Assembly (NCBI RefSeq): GCF_014649955.1
Contig: NZ_BMUA01000017.1
Span: 117,804-181,803, forward strand
DNA: 64,000 nucleotides
Origin: Streptomyces violascens
Lineage (GTDB): Bacteria; Actinomycetota; Actinomycetes; Streptomycetales; Streptomycetaceae
Direction: 5' to 3'
Both the position numbers and the translations under genes were made by a program. The notes under the pieces are model-generated. The model ran no database searches. It was not told where the DNA came from and saw only the letters and a program-made list of their open reading frames with translations. Shown here piece by piece: positions 1 through 7,920 of the stretch (positions are counted from its first letter, which is position 1; each line of letters begins with the position of its first letter).

Positions 1-137
1 GCATCACCGTGCAGGCGCCGAAGGAGAAGCCCGCCGCCAAGGACAGCCGGATGCTCGGCGAACTCACCCGTACGCCCGCCGGCTGGAAGCTCAGCGCCCT
101 CGGCCAGGCGCCGGTCGGCAACAGCGCGGCCAACTGA
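1..137 (+). CDS. Mce-associated protein, C-terminal end only
   Basis: Only the last 44 codons are present, read in the frame ending at the TGA at 135-137. The peptide runs from ITVQAPKEK to a C-terminal NSAAN. It has the W-K-L-S pattern seen at the end of Mce-associated (VirB8/NTF2-like) proteins. The family call rests mostly on the next gene, which is a complete membrane-anchored protein of this kind 29 bases downstream in the same direction. The rest of the presumed Mce lipid-import cluster lies to the left of the window. Function is inferred and the fragment is too short for certainty. Confidence 0.5.
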   Translation, partial: ITVQAPKEKPAAKDSRMLGELTRTPAGWKLSALGQAPVGNSAAN

Positions 138-166
138 CCTCCACTCGCCCCGGACAGGAGCCGCAC

Positions 167-934
167 ATGTCGACGACCCGCCATCTGGTCAACCGCCAAC
201 GCCGACTCGCGCACGCGGGCGCCGCCCGTGCCGCTGCGACAGAGACACCGCCGGAGCGCGGGAAGCGTTCATCCAATGCGTCCAAGGGCGTCAACTCCCT
301 TAAAAGTAAGGCTGGTTCGGAGGTCAGGGCTCCCTCGCTGTCGGCCGGGACGCGTTCCGCCTCCCTCCGAGCGGCCACCGAGCGGTCCCTCGGCGTCCTT
401 CGCCGCCGGGTTTCCGTCCTGGCCCCCGTCGTCCTGTGCCTACTCGTCGTCCTGCTCGGGGCCTTCGGCGCCCTCGCCGCCACCCGGGCCGATTCGCTGC
501 GCTCCGATCCGGCCGCGCGGAACGCCGCCCTCACCGATCCGGCCCGAACCAGCGAGGTCAAGGGGCAGACGGCCAAGGCCGTCGCCGCGCTGTTCTCGTA
601 CAACTATGCCGACACCGCACCCGCCGACAAGGCCGTCTCAACTCTCCTCACCGGCAGGGCGGTTCAGCAGCACCGCGACATGCTGGCCGCCGTGCGGGCC
701 CAGGCCAAGGACCAGAAGCTGGTGCTTACGACCACCGTGACCGAGAGCGGCGTGGAGATGATCGACGGCTCTCGTGCCCGGGTCCTCGTCTACGCCGACC
801 AGAGCAGCACGCGAACGGCGGGCAAGAAGCCCGAAACCACCTACGCGGCCGCCATGTTCACCGTCGACATGGTGCGGGGGAGCGGCGCCACCTGGCAGAT
901 CTCCGGCATCGACACCTTCGGGCAGGGATCGTGA
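167..934 (+). CDS. Mce-associated membrane protein
   Basis: This 255-residue protein has a basic, disordered N-terminal part of about 80 residues, one membrane segment at about 84-106 (VLAPVVLCLLVVLLGAF), and an extracytoplasmic domain with the F-SYNY start and WQISGIDTFG end typical of Mce-associated proteins. Family members sit with the MlaE-like permease and the Mce substrate-binding proteins in actinobacterial lipid importers, probably as accessory assembly factors. It begins 29 bases after the previous gene and its stop overlaps the GTG start of the next one (GTGA), so translation of the two is likely coupled. The exact role in the importer is inferred from the family. Confidence 0.75.
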   Translation: MSTTRHLVNRQRRLAHAGAARAAATETPPERGKRSSNASKGVNSLKSKAGSEVRAPSLSAGTRSASLRAATERSLGVLRRRVSVLAPVVLCLLVVLLGAFGALAATRADSLRSDPAARNAALTDPARTSEVKGQTAKAVAALFSYNYADTAPADKAVSTLLTGRAVQQHRDMLAAVRAQAKDQKLVLTTTVTESGVEMIDGSRARVLVYADQSSTRTAGKKPETTYAAAMFTVDMVRGSGATWQISGIDTFGQGS

Positions 935-2127
935 AGGCCCCGGAGTTCCACCTCGCCGCGCGGCTGCCGGGCGGGAAGCGGTTACGGCGCGGGCTCGCCG
1001 GTACGGCGGTCGCGGCCGTCGCCATGGCCGCCCTCACCGCCTCGCAGGCCCCCGGCCTCCTGCACGCGGCGCCGCCCCGCCCGGACGATCCCGTGTCCGG
1101 CTCCTTGGCCGCCCTGCGCGAACAGCCCCCGGCCGACGGCTCGTACCACACCGAGCTCCCGCCGCTGGTCTCGCCACGGCCCCCGAGTGCGCCGCCCGCC
1201 GTGGGCGCGATCGACCCGGTGTGGACGCAGGAGAGCATCCCCGCCACCGTCCTCGCCGCGTACCAGCAGGCCCAGGCGCGGCTGCGGAACTCCGAACCCC
1301 GCTGTCACCTGCCCTGGCAACTCCTCGCCGCCCTCGGCAAGGTGGAGTCGGGGCACGCGGGCGGTGGCCGGGTCGACGCGCACGGGACGACGCTGACACC
1401 CATCCTCGGGCCGGTGCTCAATGGCGCGGGCTTCGCCGACATCGCCGACACCGACCACGGTGCGCTGGACGGTGACACCCGCTACGACCGCGCGGTCGGG
1501 CCGATGCAGTTCATCCCGTCCACCTGGTCGACCTGGGGCCAGGACGGCAATGGTGACGGCCAAAAGGATCCCAACAACGTCTTCGACGCGGCGCTCGCCG
1601 CCGGGGTGTACCTGTGCGCGGACTCCCGTGACCTCGCGCTCCCGGCCGACCTGGACCAAGCGGTGCTGAGCTACAACCACTCGGCCGACTATCTGCGTAC
1701 GGTCCTGTCGTGGCTGGAGTTCTACCGCCGGGGCACCCATGCCGTACCGGACGGGAAGGGCGTGCTGCCGACCACGCCCGGCGCGGGCAGCGCCCAGCAG
1801 ATCGACGCCGATCACGGCAAGAAGCAGGGCGGCGGCATCGTCATCGGGCCCCAGCCGGGCGGCGGGCCCTCCGCCCCGGTCCCCGCGCATCCCGGCGGAA
1901 GCCCGTCCGCGTCGCCGCCTCCGCAGTCGCCGTCCCCTTCGTCCTCACCGTCCGCCTCCGCTTCTCCGAGTCCATCGCCCTCGCCGTCAAACAGCACGAG
2001 TCCTGGGCCTTCGCCGTCGGACAGCCCCGGCCTGCCGGGTTGCCCCGCCGGATCACCCTCCGCGCCGACGACGCCGGGCTCCACCGGCACCCCCACCGCA
2101 CCGGCCTGTCCCTCACCCACCCCCTGA
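931..2127 (+). CDS. secreted lytic transglycosylase with Pro/Ser-rich tail
   Basis: The 398-residue protein is predicted to cleave peptidoglycan glycan strands outside the cell. I chose the GTG at 931 because it overlaps the upstream stop codon. Residues 1-45 look like a signal peptide with a twin-Arg-like basic region (KRLRR). The SLT/MltB-like domain runs from about 100 to 270, with a likely catalytic Glu at 139 (GKVESGHAGGG) and the signature GPMQFIPSTW at 190-199. Residues from about 285 on are Pro, Ser and Gly rich and probably span the wall. Codon 18 (982-984) is TTA, the only one I found in a real gene of this window, so translation may need the bldA tRNA. The 3' end overlaps the convergent ligase gene by 15 bases. 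Confidence 0.85.
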   Translation: MKAPEFHLAARLPGGKRLRRGLAGTAVAAVAMAALTASQAPGLLHAAPPRPDDPVSGSLAALREQPPADGSYHTELPPLVSPRPPSAPPAVGAIDPVWTQESIPATVLAAYQQAQARLRNSEPRCHLPWQLLAALGKVESGHAGGGRVDAHGTTLTPILGPVLNGAGFADIADTDHGALDGDTRYDRAVGPMQFIPSTWSTWGQDGNGDGQKDPNNVFDAALAAGVYLCADSRDLALPADLDQAVLSYNHSADYLRTVLSWLEFYRRGTHAVPDGKGVLPTTPGAGSAQQIDADHGKKQGGGIVIGPQPGGGPSAPVPAHPGGSPSASPPPQSPSPSSSPSASASPSPSPSPSNSTSPGPSPSDSPGLPGCPAGSPSAPTTPGSTGTPTAPACPSPTP

Positions 2128-3189
2128 CGAGAGCACCTCCGCGAGGTCGTACCGGACCGGCTCCTCCAGCTGTGCGTAGGTGCAGCTGTCGGGGGAGCGG
2201 TCCGGGCGCCAGCGGCGGAACTGTGCGGTGTGCCGGAACCGGTCGCCCTCCATGTGGTCGTACGCCACCTCCACCACCCGCTCGGGGCGCACCGCCACCC
2301 ACGACAGGTCCTTCTTGCCGGTCCAGCGGCTGGTCGCCCCAGGAAGCCGGGCGCTTTCGTGTGCGGCCTCCTCGGCCCAGGCCGCCCACGGGTGGCCTTC
2401 GGCCGCCGGGTCGGCCATGAGCAGCGGCGCGAGCTCGTCGATCAGTTCCGCGCGGCGTTTCATCGGGAAGGCCGCGCACACGCCGACGTGCTGGAGAGCG
2501 CCCTCGGCGTCGTACAGGCCGAGCAGGAGCGAGCCGACCACCGGGCCGCTCTTGTGGTGGCGGTATCCGGCCACCACCACATCCGCCGTGCGCTCGTGCT
2601 TGATCTTGTACATGAGGCGGGCGTCGGGCCGGTAGGGAAGGTCGAGCGGCTTGGCGACCACCCCGTCGAGCCCGGCACCCTCGTACTGCTCGAACCACCG
2701 CTTGGCCACCTCGATGTCGGTGGTGGCGGGGGCGAGGTGCACGGGCGGTGTCACGCCGTTCAGGGCCTCGGACAGGAGCGAGCGGCGCTCGGCCAGCGGG
2801 GTGTCGAGGAGCGAGGTGTCACCGAGGGCGAGCAGGTCGAAGGCGACGAAGCTCGCCGGGGTCTGTTCGGCGAGCAGTTTCACCCGGGACGCGGCGGGGT
2901 GGATGCGTTCGGTGAGCCGGTCGAAGTCGAGCCGGCCCTCGTGTGCGATGACGATCTCGCCGTCGACCACGCAGCGCTCGGGCAGACGCTCCGCCAGGGC
3001 GGCCGCCAGCTCGGGAAAGTAGCGGGTCAGAGGTTTGCCGTTGCGGCTGCCGATGACGACCTCGGCGCCGTCGCGGTGCACGATCGCCCGGAACCCGTCC
3101 CACTTCGCCTCGTACTGCATGCCGGGCGGAATGCTCGCCACGGACTTGGCGAGCATCGGCTTCATGGGCGGCATCACCGGAAGATCCAT
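2113..3189 (-). CDS. ATP-dependent DNA ligase (LigC/LigD ligase-domain type)
   Basis: This 358-residue ligase has the nucleotidyltransferase motif I EAKWDGFRA with the adenylated Lys at about residue 29. It then has the SRNGKPLT motif, DGEIV, and the VAKPLD and YKIKHERTADVVV motifs near residue 200. The end is an OB-fold-like region (VVEVAYDHMEGDRFRHTAQF). It matches the stand-alone ATP-dependent ligases of actinobacteria that work in non-homologous end joining or repair. I chose the ATG at 3189 (MDLPVMPPMKPM) because the catalytic core begins directly after it. A GAGAAT hexamer lies 7 bases upstream, so the mRNA may be leaderless. It is divergent from the polymerase gene at 3245. No Ku gene is present in the window. 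Confidence 0.9.
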   Translation of the reverse strand: MDLPVMPPMKPMLAKSVASIPPGMQYEAKWDGFRAIVHRDGAEVVIGSRNGKPLTRYFPELAAALAERLPERCVVDGEIVIAHEGRLDFDRLTERIHPAASRVKLLAEQTPASFVAFDLLALGDTSLLDTPLAERRSLLSEALNGVTPPVHLAPATTDIEVAKRWFEQYEGAGLDGVVAKPLDLPYRPDARLMYKIKHERTADVVVAGYRHHKSGPVVGSLLLGLYDAEGALQHVGVCAAFPMKRRAELIDELAPLLMADPAAEGHPWAAWAEEAAHESARLPGATSRWTGKKDLSWVAVRPERVVEVAYDHMEGDRFRHTAQFRRWRPDRSPDSCTYAQLEEPVRYDLAEVLSSGGG

Positions 3190-3244
3190 ACAGCCGATTC
3201 TCACCGATATGCGGCATTGGTGCCCGCCGCCTACCGTGGCCTGC

Positions 3245-4258
3245 ATGGGCAAGGGCGAGGCGATCGAGCTGGAGGCCGGCGGGCGGACCGTCCGGCTCTC
3301 CAATCCGGGCAAGGTCTACTTCCCGGAGTTCGGCTACACCAAGCTGGACGTGGCGAACTACTACCTGGCCGTCGCCGACGGCATCACGCGCGCCCTGCGC
3401 GACCGGCCCACCACCCTGGAGCGCTATCCCGACGGCGTCGACGGCGAGTCGTTCTTCCAGAAGCGGGCCCCGAAGAACCTCCCCGACTGGATCCCCACCG
3501 CCCGCATCGCCTTCCCCAGCGGGCGGCACGCCGACGAGATCTGCCCCACCGAACCGGCCGCCGTCCTGTGGGCGGCCCAGCTCGGCTGTCTGACCTTCCA
3601 CCCCTGGCCGGTACGGCGCGAGGCCACCGACCACCCCGACGAACTCCGCATCGACCTCGACCCGCAACCGGGCACCGACTTCGACGACGCGGTGCCGGTG
3701 GCCCATGAACTCCGGGCGTTGCTCGGGGAGTTGGGGATCACGGGCTGGCCCAAGACGTCCGGCGGCCGGGGCATTCACGTGTTCGTCCCGATCGAGCCCC
3801 GCTGGACGTTCACCGAGGTGCGGCGCTGCGCCATCGCCATCGGCCGTGAGCTGGAGCGCCGTATGGAGGGGAAGGTCACCACCGCCTGGTGGAAGGAGGA
3901 GCGCGGCGAGCGGATCTTCGTGGACTACAACCAGACCGCCCGCGACCGCACCATCGCCTCCGCCTACTCGGTACGCCCCAAACCGCACGCCCCGGTCTCG
4001 GCGCCGCTGCGCTGGGACGAGCTCGACGACGTACACCCCGAGGACTTCGACCTCAGGACCATGCCCGCGCGCTACGCCGAACTCGGCGATCTGCACGCGG
4101 ACATGGACACCCACGCCTTCGGCCTGGAGCCGCTCCTCGAACTCGCCGAGCGCGACGAACGCGACCACGAGCTCGGCGACATGCCGTACCCGCCGGACTA
4201 CCCGAAGATGCCGGGGGAGCCCAAGCGGGTGCAGCCGAGCCGCGCCAAGGACAAGTAG
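3245..4258 (+). CDS. LigD-type DNA polymerase domain protein (archaeo-eukaryotic primase fold)
   Basis: This 337-residue protein is the free-standing equivalent of the LigD polymerase domain, which adds ribo- or deoxynucleotides at broken ends during end joining. Visible hallmarks are the N-terminal LSNPGKVYFPEFGYTK motif, FFQKRAPKNLP, the metal-binding DLD at 137-139, the nucleotide-binding TSGGRGIHVF motif at 171-180 and FVDYNQ with the third acidic residue. The start is the ATG at 3245, supported by a TACCGT -10 hexamer at 3232-3237 that leaves only 7 bases, as in leaderless genes. The divergent ligase 55 bases away suggests a split two-gene LigD system. The nuclease domain is absent. Confidence 0.9.
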   Translation: MGKGEAIELEAGGRTVRLSNPGKVYFPEFGYTKLDVANYYLAVADGITRALRDRPTTLERYPDGVDGESFFQKRAPKNLPDWIPTARIAFPSGRHADEICPTEPAAVLWAAQLGCLTFHPWPVRREATDHPDELRIDLDPQPGTDFDDAVPVAHELRALLGELGITGWPKTSGGRGIHVFVPIEPRWTFTEVRRCAIAIGRELERRMEGKVTTAWWKEERGERIFVDYNQTARDRTIASAYSVRPKPHAPVSAPLRWDELDDVHPEDFDLRTMPARYAELGDLHADMDTHAFGLEPLLELAERDERDHELGDMPYPPDYPKMPGEPKRVQPSRAKDK

Positions 4259-4259
4259 G

Positions 4260-5312
4260 TCAGGCGACCGCGACCGGCGAGGCCGGCTCGAAGTCCGCCG
4301 CGTCGACGCCGCCCTCCTTGGTGTCGTCGTTGGCGAACACGAACGACTCGATGGGCACGTCGCGTTCGTCGCTGAGCGCCGCCACCAGCTCCTGCACCAC
4401 GACCGTCTCCAGGACGACCCGGGCGCTGGGGGCGCACTGGGGCAGGCGTACTACACCGAGGCTGTCGGCCGCCTCGACGTCCTGGGTGGTGACCAGGAGG
4501 GTGAGATGGCCGGCCGCCGACAGGGAGCGGGCCAGTTCGACCTCGCGGCCGTCGCCGAACACGAGGTGCAGGGTGTTGCCCGCCGACTCCATCTCGCCGT
4601 GCAGGTAGTTGCGGGTGACCGAGGCCGCGGCCGGCATCCGGGGCACCTCGCGAAGGAGCAGGGCCGCCTCCTCGGCGCTGACCCGGGAGGCACCGGAGGC
4701 CACGCAGTCGGCCGCCACGCACCGGGCCGCGCGCGAGCGGAGGGCGTCCACCATCTGGCTCGCGCGGGCGCGGACGCTCTCGGCGTGCGCGGCGATGCCG
4801 TCCCACCGGTCGCCCCGGCGGCCCGCGATGGCGCCGGCGATCAGGTCGAGGGCGACGACCGTGGCGGTGAAGCCCACGGTCGAGGCGTACGAGTCGGGCT
4901 CGTTGCCCATGTCCACGGTCAGGTCGGCGAGTTCGCCGAGGGGCGAGGGGGTGACATTGAGGACGGCGAGCGTCGGCACGCCCCGTGCCGCCTTGAACGC
5001 CGCGATCGTCTCCGAGCTGCGGCCGCCCTGCGAGACCCCGATCAAGAGATCGGTGTCGAAGCCGCGCAGCCCGTCCTCGATCTCGCTGGCGAGCACCCGC
5101 TGGGTCGGCACACCGTGACCGCGCAGGACCTCGACCGGGACGGCGAGGGCCGCGTAGGAGGCGCCGATCCCGGCCAGGAGCGGACGCTCGGCCGTGCGCA
5201 GCCTGTCGAGCGTCGGGCCGTCCAGTTGCCGCCGCACCTGGGCGATCACGCGCTCAAGCGCCTGCGGCTGACCACTTTGGCCGTCGAGGAAGGTGATACG
5301 CGATCCGGACAT
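4260..5312 (-). CDS. SIS-domain sugar isomerase/deaminase-like protein
   Basis: A 350-residue protein with two sugar isomerase (SIS) domains. The first has GIGASYAAL and LLIGVSQGGRSSETI, the phosphosugar-binding serine loop. The second follows from about residue 200 (SGASRVSAEEAALLLRE). The layout is like the isomerase half of glucosamine-6-phosphate synthase or the FrlB/AgaS-type deaminases, with no glutaminase domain. The substrate cannot be told from sequence alone. The ATG at 5312 is chosen because AAAGGA lies 7 bases before it. The gene is divergent from a GntR/UTRA regulator, which probably controls it in response to a phosphorylated amino sugar or similar ligand. Confidence 0.8.
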   Translation of the reverse strand: MSGSRITFLDGQSGQPQALERVIAQVRRQLDGPTLDRLRTAERPLLAGIGASYAALAVPVEVLRGHGVPTQRVLASEIEDGLRGFDTDLLIGVSQGGRSSETIAAFKAARGVPTLAVLNVTPSPLGELADLTVDMGNEPDSYASTVGFTATVVALDLIAGAIAGRRGDRWDGIAAHAESVRARASQMVDALRSRAARCVAADCVASGASRVSAEEAALLLREVPRMPAAASVTRNYLHGEMESAGNTLHLVFGDGREVELARSLSAAGHLTLLVTTQDVEAADSLGVVRLPQCAPSARVVLETVVVQELVAALSDERDVPIESFVFANDDTKEGGVDAADFEPASPVAVA

Positions 5313-5623
5313 GAAGGGATCCTTTCGTAGGTCCCGCCGCGTGCGGGCGGCGGGAGCGGACAAATGGGAGGAGCGGGCGGAGCTTCAGGCCTTGGAGGCC
5401 GGATCGTCCTCCTGGGCGGCGCCCGGGGGAATGGCGTCAAGGGAGCGCACGGGAGTGTCCGCAGGTGCGTCGGCGGATATGTCGGCGGCACCTCCCTCGC
5501 CCGACTCGCCCTCCATGGGTTCGCGGCCGGGCGTCGGCAGGGGCTCTCGGCTCCCGGCCGCGAACCGCCGCAGGGCCAGTGGTATGCAGTGGTACGCTCC
5601 GAAGATCCCGCTGGAGGTTTTCG
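5313..5623. promoter_or_regulatory. divergent intergenic region between the SIS and GntR genes
   Basis: This 311-base region must hold the promoters of both divergent genes. The clearest element is a tandem 10-base direct repeat, AGTGGTATGC at 5579-5588 and AGTGGTACGC at 5589-5598, just before the ribosome site of the regulator (GGAGG at 5613-5617). Its TGGTA-type half-sites recall HutC/GntR operators, but they are arranged as a direct rather than inverted repeat. I saw no convincing -35/-10 pair elsewhere and no reading frame with Streptomyces codon bias in this stretch. Confidence 0.4.
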
Positions 5624-6370
5624 ATGAGTGCCCACGCCGCCCCCGCCCGCACCAGCGGACCCGCCCCCCTGTGGGCGCAGACCGCCGAGCTCATCCAGGA
5701 CGAGATCCAGCGCCGGGGCCTGGCCGCGGGCGCCCGGCTGCCCGCCGAGCGCGAACTCTGCGAACGGCTCGACATCTCCCGCGTGACCCTGCGCAAGGCG
5801 CTGGCGCACCTCGCCGACCAGGGTCTGGCGACGGCCTCGCACGGCCGGGGCTGGTTCGTCGCGGCGCCGGTGGCACCCCGCGAGTGGCCCAACGACCTGG
5901 AGTCCTTTACGACGACGGCCCGCCGCAAGCACATGCGGCCGAGCTCCCTGGTGCTGCACCAGGAGCTGCGCCCAGCCACCCTCCACGACGGCGACCGCCT
6001 CGACGTACCGGCCGGTGCCCCGCTGCTGCGCCTGGAGCGCGTCCGGCTGCTCGACGACGTACGCATCGCCGTGGACCGCACCCTGCTGGTGGCCTCCCTC
6101 GCGCCAGGCCTCGACGAGGTGGACTTCACCGCCGCGTCGCTCTTCGAGGAACTGCACGCCCGCGGCGTCGAACTGGACCGCTCCGAGACCACCATCGAGG
6201 CGCGCGGCGCGGACGAGGCCCTCGCCCGGCACCTCGGGATCGAGCCGGGTTCGCCCGTGCTCGCCCTGGACCAGACGATCTACGCCCGGGACGAGCGCCC
6301 CGTGCTCCTGTCGACGGTCGAGTACAGCGGTGACCGCTACCGCCTGCGCACCACACTCCAGTCACGCTGA
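5624..6370 (+). CDS. GntR family transcriptional regulator (HutC/UTRA type)
   Basis: The 248-residue regulator has an N-terminal winged helix (LPAERELCERLDISRVTLRKAL at roughly 35-60, ending GLATASHGRGWFV). A UTRA ligand-binding domain follows (MRPSSLVLHQELRPA, LLRLERVRLLDD, SSTVEYSGDRYRL-like end). UTRA regulators usually sense phosphosugars and release DNA on binding. The start at 5624 has GGAGG 7 bases upstream; the open frame upstream of it has no such site. It is divergent from the SIS-domain gene, its probable target, and it ends about 230 bases before the VOC gene. Confidence 0.88.
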   Translation: MSAHAAPARTSGPAPLWAQTAELIQDEIQRRGLAAGARLPAERELCERLDISRVTLRKALAHLADQGLATASHGRGWFVAAPVAPREWPNDLESFTTTARRKHMRPSSLVLHQELRPATLHDGDRLDVPAGAPLLRLERVRLLDDVRIAVDRTLLVASLAPGLDEVDFTAASLFEELHARGVELDRSETTIEARGADEALARHLGIEPGSPVLALDQTIYARDERPVLLSTVEYSGDRYRLRTTLQSR

Positions 6371-6597
6371 CAGGCGCGGACGGGCCGGGCCGCCGCCATG
6401 GGGCGCGAACACGGGGGCCGTTCGTCACCGGCCGGCCCGAACGGCTCGCGGCTCCCGCACATCCGGCCCGGCCGACGGTCCGCGCCCGCGCGCACTGGGG
6501 CTGCTTCAGGGCGCCCCGAACGCCTCCGTCCCGAATTGTCAGTGCCCGGTGCAAGACTCAAGATGGCAGGACAACGGGACACACGAAGGGGCTCACC

Positions 6598-7383
6598 ATG
6601 CTCACCACCCGTTACGTCACGGGCTCTCCCAGCTGGTTCGACCTCGCCACCCCCGACCTGGACGCGGCGGTCGCCTTCTACACCGGAGTCTTCGACTGGA
6701 CCTTCCAGCCGGGCGGCCCGGAAGTCGGCGGGTACGGCACGTTCCAGGCCGACGGCAAGACCATCGCGGGCGGCATGGCCATCACCGCCGAGCAGGGCGA
6801 TCCCGCCTGGAACGTGTACTTCCGGACGCCGGATGCCGACGAAACGGCCAAGGCCGTCGAGCGGGACGGCGGCATCGTCGTCCTCCAGCCGATGGACGTC
6901 ATGGAGCTCGGCCGCAGCGCGCACTTCCGGGACCCGGCGGGCGTCGGCTTCGCCGCCTGGCAGCCGAAACAGATGAGCGGCATGGAAGCCGCCAACGAGC
7001 CGAACACGCTGTCCTGGGTCGAGCTGGCCACCCCGGACGTCAAGGCGGCCACCGGCTTCTACCACGCGGTGTTCGGCTGGGAGACCTCCGAGGTGCCCTT
7101 CCCGGGCGGCACGTACACGACGGTCAACCCCGCGGCGGTCGGCCCCGACTCGATGTTCGGCGGCGTCATCCCGCTCGACGGCGACCCACTGGAGGCCGAA
7201 GCGGGGGCGTACTGGATGCCGTACATCGAAGTGGCCGACGTCGACGCGGTCGCCACCAAGGCGCAGGAGCTGGGCGGCACGGTCCGGATGGCGCCCGTGG
7301 ACATCGAGGGCGTGGGCCGCCTCGCCAAACTCGCCGACCCGCATGGTGCCCGCATCGCGATCATCAAGGGGGCGACGGGGTAG
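6598..7383 (+). CDS. VOC family protein with two glyoxalase-like domains
   Basis: This 261-residue protein is two similar vicinal-oxygen-chelate modules in tandem. The first is about 8-125 (WFDLATPDLDAAVAFYTGVFDW) and the second about 138-260 (WVELATPDVKAATGFYHAVFGW). It resembles the mycobacterial Cfp30B-like group annotated as putative glyoxalase or hydrolase. In that group the metal ligands of true glyoxalase I are not well conserved, so no reaction is assigned. The ATG at 6598 has an AAGGGG ribosome site 6 bases before it. It stands alone, 215 bases after the GntR gene region and before a repeat-bearing gap. Confidence 0.8.
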   Translation: MLTTRYVTGSPSWFDLATPDLDAAVAFYTGVFDWTFQPGGPEVGGYGTFQADGKTIAGGMAITAEQGDPAWNVYFRTPDADETAKAVERDGGIVVLQPMDVMELGRSAHFRDPAGVGFAAWQPKQMSGMEAANEPNTLSWVELATPDVKAATGFYHAVFGWETSEVPFPGGTYTTVNPAAVGPDSMFGGVIPLDGDPLEAEAGAYWMPYIEVADVDAVATKAQELGGTVRMAPVDIEGVGRLAKLADPHGARIAIIKGATG

Positions 7384-7401
7384 GCGGCTGCCGTGAGCAG
7401 C

Positions 7402-7458
7402 GCCGGGCGCCGATCGACTCCGGGCCCGTGAGGAGGGCCGGGCGCCGATCGACTCCGG
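7402..7458. repeat. two identical 22-base direct repeats
   Basis: Positions 7402-7423 and 7437-7458 carry the same 22 bases, starting GCCGGGCGCC and ending CGACTCCGG, separated by 13 bases. They lie directly after the VOC gene stop and about 50 bases before the WhiB-like gene. No dyad large enough for a terminator is obvious. They could be a slipped duplication or a pair of binding sites for whatever controls the WhiB gene. Confidence 0.8.
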
Positions 7459-7510
7459 CGTTCAACATTCGTTGACCGGACGTTGATCAGTGCCCGGCAG
7501 CGTGGGGCGC

Positions 7511-7762
7511 ATGCTGAACGACACCATCACCATCGGCCCGGAACTCACCTGGCAGGAGACCGCGTTGTGCGCCCAGGCGGGGCCCGAGTTCTTCTTCCCC
7601 GCCCCGGGCAGCTCCACCCGGGAGGCCAAGCAGCTCTGCGGAGCGTGCGAGCAACGCAAGGCCTGCCTCGAGTACGCCCTGGCCAACGACGAACGATTCG
7701 GCGTGTGGGGCGGCCTCTCCGAGAAGGAGCGGCTGAACCTGCAGCGCACCCGGCAGCGCTGA
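7511..7762 (+). CDS. WhiB-like iron-sulfur regulator
   Basis: This 83-residue protein has the four cluster-binding cysteines of the family at 20, 43, 46 and 52 (C-x22-C-x2-C-x5-C) and the GVWGG turn at 64-68. A basic C-terminus follows (LQRTRQR). WhiB-like proteins carry a redox-sensitive 4Fe-4S cluster and usually act with a sigma factor on development, stress or antibiotic genes. Which of the Streptomyces Wbl paralogues this is cannot be settled here. The ATG at 7511 is preceded by GTGGGGCGC; a GTG at 7490 in the same frame is the alternative start. Confidence 0.92.
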   Translation: MLNDTITIGPELTWQETALCAQAGPEFFFPAPGSSTREAKQLCGACEQRKACLEYALANDERFGVWGGLSEKERLNLQRTRQR

Positions 7763-7920
7763 CTGCGCGCGGCCGGACCCTCCGGCCCTCCGGACCCTCC
7801 GTGCCCTGTCCGGGCCCACCCGTCCCGATCGCGCCGGATCGCCCCACGACCCCTGGCGCCGCGCCGCCCGGGCGGTCCATGCTGGCCCCGCATCGACAAC
7901 TGCGGGAAAAGGGGGCCGAG

